A DNA stretch of 64,000 nt from NCBI GenBank assembly GCA_014381825.1, contig JACNKX010000061.1:62001-126000 (forward strand), read 5' to 3'. The position numbers and the translations under genes are program-made. The notes below the pieces were generated by a model. The model was not told the DNA's origin and did no database searches. It saw nothing but the letters and a program-made list of their open reading frames with translations. This document shows positions 60,946 through 64,000 of the stretch, in pieces. This DNA comes from Planctomycetota bacterium. Lineage in GTDB: Bacteria > Planctomycetota > Planctomycetia > Pirellulales > Pirellulaceae. Each line of letters starts with the position of its first letter. Positions within the stretch are counted from its first letter, which is position 1.

Positions 60946-62166
60946 TCACTTCGTTTCGTTCCAATAGATTTTGACATTATGCGTCTGACGGCCGACGGCC
61001 ACGATATCCACCCGACCATCGCCGTTCAGATCACCAGCGGCAAGATCTTCAATCGCGACGCTGCCAGGATCGACGATAGTGCGATTCCACTTCGCGCCGG
61101 TTGCATCTTCGGGGTCGTAGATTCTCAACCCGCGACGATGCTCGTCATCCACGTCGTCGCGGACGCCGATGATCAACTCCTGTGCTTCGTCATCATCCAG
61201 GTTAGCACAGAAGACTGCGTGTCCCCACTTTAGTTGGTCGTCGAGTACGTGTCGGTTCCACAACCACTCGCCGCCTCCGTCGTACTTGGCATCAGGCTTG
61301 GTGTAGACGACAACCTTGTTGCCATGCCATGGCTCGATCGTGGCGATGTAGGGCTGATCCGCTCCCAACTCTCCAGAACGAATCTCGCTCGCCCCTCGAT
61401 TCGGCGACGACTCTTGGTCACCGATGCCAAGATGGACTCGGCCCCAACCACCGTCGTCGCGTCGATACAACGCGTTGACACCTTCGAAACTCGCGGTCAG
61501 CAAACGCGTCTTGCCTGCGACTCGGACGGGCCAGAAGTTATGCATGACGCGCAATTCGTCGGTGATGACTTCCGGCTTCCACTCGCCGTTTACCAGGTCT
61601 TTCGGAACTTCATACGATAAGAGTCGCACTCCGTTTTCGGCGAAGTTGGGCCCAGTCGTTTCACGCCCCTTCAGCGGCGCGACGATCAATTCGTCTTTGC
61701 CGTCCGCATCGATATCGGCAAACCGCATGCGGTGCGTTGTCGGTTCTTCGCCGATCGCGTGATAAGTCCAAAGGTCGTTGACGGTCTTGCCTGGCGAGAT
61801 CCAACCGATCGTTCCGCCCGACGCCGTGTTGCCGAACTGCCAGTCAGACCCGATGGCGAAATCGAGCCGTCCGTCGCCATCGATATCGTTGGGTGCGAAG
61901 CAGACGTTGTCGTGCTTCTGCGACGGCGTGTCCAACATGATGTGTTCATTCCAATTCGGATTCTCCAACCACAAGAACCGCTTGCTATCGACGATCACGA
62001 TGTCCAAGCGATCGTCGTCGTTCATGTCGATCAAACGAACCGCGTAACCCACCGTCAGACGCGTTGGCAACTCTTGGTCGCGAAATTCCAGTTCGCTAGC
62101 AGCGCCCAAGGTTGACGCGACGGCGATAATAAGTAAACCGAGGCACGATCGCGACATCTCGTTCAT
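60946..62166 (-). CDS. Secreted FG-GAP/VCBS repeat protein
   Basis: The 406-residue product has a signal peptide (about 1-25) and at least five calcium-binding-like blades: DMNDDDRLDIVIVDS, DIDGDGRLDFAIGSD, DIDADGKDELIVAP, NLDDDEAQELIIGV and DLNGDGRVDIVAVG. This is an integrin-like beta-propeller, often a binding module for sugars or a support for cell-envelope enzymes. It is first in the operon with the Gfo oxidoreductase and the cytochrome fusion. An ATG at 62244 is less likely, since the hydrophobic segment starts after 62166. Confidence 0.87.
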   Translation of the reverse strand: MNEMSRSCLGLLIIAVASTLGAASELEFRDQELPTRLTVGYAVRLIDMNDDDRLDIVIVDSKRFLWLENPNWNEHIMLDTPSQKHDNVCFAPNDIDGDGRLDFAIGSDWQFGNTASGGTIGWISPGKTVNDLWTYHAIGEEPTTHRMRFADIDADGKDELIVAPLKGRETTGPNFAENGVRLLSYEVPKDLVNGEWKPEVITDELRVMHNFWPVRVAGKTRLLTASFEGVNALYRRDDGGWGRVHLGIGDQESSPNRGASEIRSGELGADQPYIATIEPWHGNKVVVYTKPDAKYDGGGEWLWNRHVLDDQLKWGHAVFCANLDDDEAQELIIGVRDDVDDEHRRGLRIYDPEDATGAKWNRTIVDPGSVAIEDLAAGDLNGDGRVDIVAVGRQTHNVKIYWNETK

Positions 62167-62183
62167 AACGGTGACTCCAAAAT

Positions 62184-62225
62184 AGGGCAGGCTGAGCCCA
62201 CCATTGTGTGGGTGGGCACTGCCCT
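62184..62225. repeat. GC-rich double hairpin upstream of the FG-GAP gene
   Basis: AGGGCAG (62184-62190) with CTGCCCT (62219-62225) and GCCCACC (62196-62202) with GGTGGGC (62211-62217) form nested stems. It lies 18 bases upstream of the FG-GAP start codon, so it would be in the leader if transcribed. The shape resembles interspersed palindromic elements. Confidence 0.6.
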
Positions 62226-62380
62226 CCCGACAATCTATTAACATCTAAGATGGAACCAGTAGACACCAAGCGATTTTACGAAGCAACTCCGCGCCTTCAA
62301 CGCGACCCATCGACCGGCTGGTTGCGTAGTTTTCCTGGCTTGAGTACGGTGAGCAGTCCCACCCCACGCATGGAGCAACG

Positions 62381-63223
62381 ATGAAGACCTCCCCCCGCCC
62401 AATCAACTGTCTCGTATCCGGAACTTTACCAGTCCTTTTCGCAATCCCTATTTTGACGGCAACTTCCTTGCTTGCTCAAGATGTCGAGAGACAAGGTACC
62501 AGCAAACATCCACTTGATCCGGCGCTCGAACGAGCCAAGGAAGGGCTAAAGCTGCTCGAGGAGACGATCGGCGATTATACAGCCACGATTATTAAACGTG
62601 AACGCATCAACGGCAAGTTAAAGGACCATGAGTTCATTGCGGCGAAGATTCGCAACCGTAAGGTCGAAGATGGCAAAGTCATCGTCCCGTTTGCGGTTTA
62701 TTTGAAGTTCCTCAAGCCCAAGTCAGTCACCGGACGCGAAGTCATTTGGGAAGAGGGCGCGAACGAAAATAAAGTTATTGCTCACGAGACAGGGTTATTG
62801 GGGTTCAAGCGGTTTTATCTTCCGCCGGACGGCTTACTGGCGATGATGGGACAACGCTATCCGATCACTAACATTGGCGTTCAGAACTTGATCGAGGAAT
62901 TGTTGATCCGTGGCGAGAATGATCTCAAATACGGCGAATGCGACGTCAAGTTTTACAAAGGTGCGAAGGTCGACAAATACACCTGCACGCGGATCGAAGT
63001 AATCCATCCTGTCAAGCGAGATCACTTCACATTCCATATCGCTCGCATCTACATCGACGAAACGCTCGGTGTCCCCGTTCGATACGCCGCCTGGAGTTGG
63101 CCGACCGAACCGGGCGGCGAGGCGGTTCTCGAGGAAGAGTACACGTATCGCAACATCAAGCTGAATGTTGGCTTAACGGCGGCTGACTTTGATCCGGATA
63201 ATGAAGCGTACGATTATCCGTAG
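62381..63223 (+). CDS. Secreted DUF1571 protein
   Basis: The 280-residue product has a signal peptide (about 1-30) and the DUF1571 core: DYTATIIKRERINGKLKDHE, VYLKFLKPKSVTGREVIWEE and YIDETLGVPVRYAAWSWPTE. The fold resembles outer-membrane lipoprotein carriers such as LolA/LolB, so lipid binding is possible but unproven. The family is common in planctomycetes. It is divergent from the FG-GAP operon across 214 bases. Confidence 0.9.
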   Translation: MKTSPRPINCLVSGTLPVLFAIPILTATSLLAQDVERQGTSKHPLDPALERAKEGLKLLEETIGDYTATIIKRERINGKLKDHEFIAAKIRNRKVEDGKVIVPFAVYLKFLKPKSVTGREVIWEEGANENKVIAHETGLLGFKRFYLPPDGLLAMMGQRYPITNIGVQNLIEELLIRGENDLKYGECDVKFYKGAKVDKYTCTRIEVIHPVKRDHFTFHIARIYIDETLGVPVRYAAWSWPTEPGGEAVLEEEYTYRNIKLNVGLTAADFDPDNEAYDYP

Positions 63224-63465
63224 CAACGGGGGAGAGCGGCATTTATTAAGATGCGCTTTCAATGCACCTTGTGCGTTTCCCGTTCGAGCCTACCGCTTGT
63301 AGATCCAGGATGCTCTGGGTTGACGTGCTTTATTCTCGCGCGCCGTGCGTCGGTCGCCTCAATGCTTTATAGTTCAACAAAGAACGACCGTGGGTTGTCG
63401 GCGAGACTATTTCGATCTGTTCTAAATAGTCGCAAGCGACACGCTTCTTAGGAAGGCACGATGAC

Positions 63466-64000
63466 ATGCGAACTATTGCCGCGACGATGCTACTTTCAGT
63501 CTGGCTTTTCGATGACCCGACCGCGCGAGCTGCCGATCAAACGTTTGAAATCGTTCGAGGCAGCAAGCCCACGGCCTCCATTGTCATTCCCTTGGATGCT
63601 AATCGGTGGACCAAGCAAGCTTCAGGATGGCTGGTTGAATACGTCCACAAATCGACCCGTGCCACACTGCCTGTTTTTAGCGACGACAATCTACCGGCGG
63701 GAAATCTAATTTCCGTCGGCCCTACAAGTATTGCGGCGAAGGCAGAGATAGACCTGAATGATTTTAGATGGGACGACTGCCGTGTGACGGTAAAAGGAAA
63801 CACCCTATTCCTGATTGGCCGCGATGATCCCGGCACTAGCACTCATGATTGGGTAGGCCCTCGCGGGACATGTCGAGCCGTACTCAAGTTCCTTGAACAT
63901 GCGGTCAACGCACGCTGGTTCCTACCCGGGCCAAATGGTGCGTTCGTTGACAGCCAAGATTCTGTTTCAGTTGCCGCCGATTTGGATCTAATATCCAGGC
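63466..64000 (+). CDS. Secreted protein, DUF4838/GH67 N-domain-like (5' part)
   Basis: The frame is open from ATG at 63466 (GGAAGG nine bases upstream) to the window edge, 178 complete codons. It has a signal peptide (MRTIAATMLLSVWLF) and a domain with ISVGPTSIAAKAEI, LFLIGRDDPGTSTHDWVGPR and LKFLEHAVNARWFLPGPNG, the pattern of the N-terminal domain that precedes DUF4838 or alpha-glucuronidase catalytic domains. A role in polysaccharide breakdown is inferred. The catalytic part lies beyond the window. Confidence 0.75.
   Translation, partial: MRTIAATMLLSVWLFDDPTARAADQTFEIVRGSKPTASIVIPLDANRWTKQASGWLVEYVHKSTRATLPVFSDDNLPAGNLISVGPTSIAAKAEIDLNDFRWDDCRVTVKGNTLFLIGRDDPGTSTHDWVGPRGTCRAVLKFLEHAVNARWFLPGPNGAFVDSQDSVSVAADLDLISR

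Noticed and set aside
1-64000. Search by eye for tRNA, rRNA, CRISPR arrays, insertion sequences, phage or toxin-antitoxin genes
   Set aside because: No regularly spaced direct repeats, transposase or integrase motifs, cloverleaf-like sequences or rRNA segments were noticed. This was by reading only; a tRNAscan or Rfam run could still find small RNAs.

Overview
The window is a piece of a planctomycete chromosome, most like the Pirellulaceae. The evidence is its protein repertoire: a DUF1559 pseudopilin-like protein, a DUF1080 protein, a DUF1571 protein, a very large PVC-type haem-binding c-type cytochrome, an ECF sigma factor paired with a membrane Ser/Thr kinase, a second ECF sigma factor paired with an anti-sigma/macroglobulin-like protein, TAT-exported Gfo/Idh/MocA oxidoreductases and a DUF4838-type protein. 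No rRNA, tRNA, CRISPR array, insertion sequence or prophage was seen. It reads as core chromosome with lineage-specific modules.

Bases 1-12891 (+) hold the S10-spc-alpha ribosomal cluster: rplC (3' end), rplD, rplW, rplB, rpsS, rplV, rpsC, rplP, rpmC, rpsQ, rplN, rplX, rplE, rpsN, rpsH, rplF, rplR, rpsE, rplO, secY, rpmJ, rpsM, rpsK, rpoA, rplQ. The order is classical, but rpmD (L30) and rpsD (S4) are missing from their usual slots. rpsC and rplP overlap out of frame by 62 bases, and rplQ is nearly twice normal length. A promoter-like site before rpmJ suggests the last five genes can be transcribed separately.

Bases 12.9-25.4 kb hold a nitrilase-family amidohydrolase, a DUF1080 protein, an Lhr-type giant helicase translationally coupled to a bifunctional PutA, a PQQ-propeller protein, a 0.8 kb stretch with no clear gene, a DUF1559 protein and a HemP-like small protein.

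Bases 25.4-40.7 kb are a long, tightly packed minus-strand run. Its downstream part, in transcription order, is folE, an eight-helix membrane protein, a zinc-ribbon membrane protein, a FAD/Fe-S dehydrogenase fusion, moaD, moaE, moaA, a cysteine desulfurase and a YkgJ-like cysteine-cluster protein. This joins two GTP-to-pterin entry enzymes, molybdopterin synthase and a likely sulfur donor. Upstream lie an NMN-amidase/adenylyltransferase pair, a small HExxH membrane protein, a class IV (HDAC11-like) deacetylase, a PfkB kinase, a DUF952 protein and a DUF3127 protein with an SSB-like acidic tail. An ECF sigma/Ser-Thr kinase pair closes the run, ending at a large hairpin.

Bases 41-64 kb hold an ECF sigma factor with a truncated alpha-2-macroglobulin-like partner, a CehA/PHP phosphoesterase-like protein, a membrane-anchored Gfo/Idh-like protein, a two-component system, a NUDIX hydrolase, an EF-hand protein, a HEAT-repeat protein, a DRE-TIM aldolase, a second Ser/Thr kinase, a secreted FG-GAP/Gfo-Idh/cytochrome operon (probably sugar or glycan catabolism), a DUF1571 protein and the 5' part of a DUF4838-like secreted protein. 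Short-word inverted repeats sit next to both sigma-factor genes. All calls come from reading the sequence; no database search was run.
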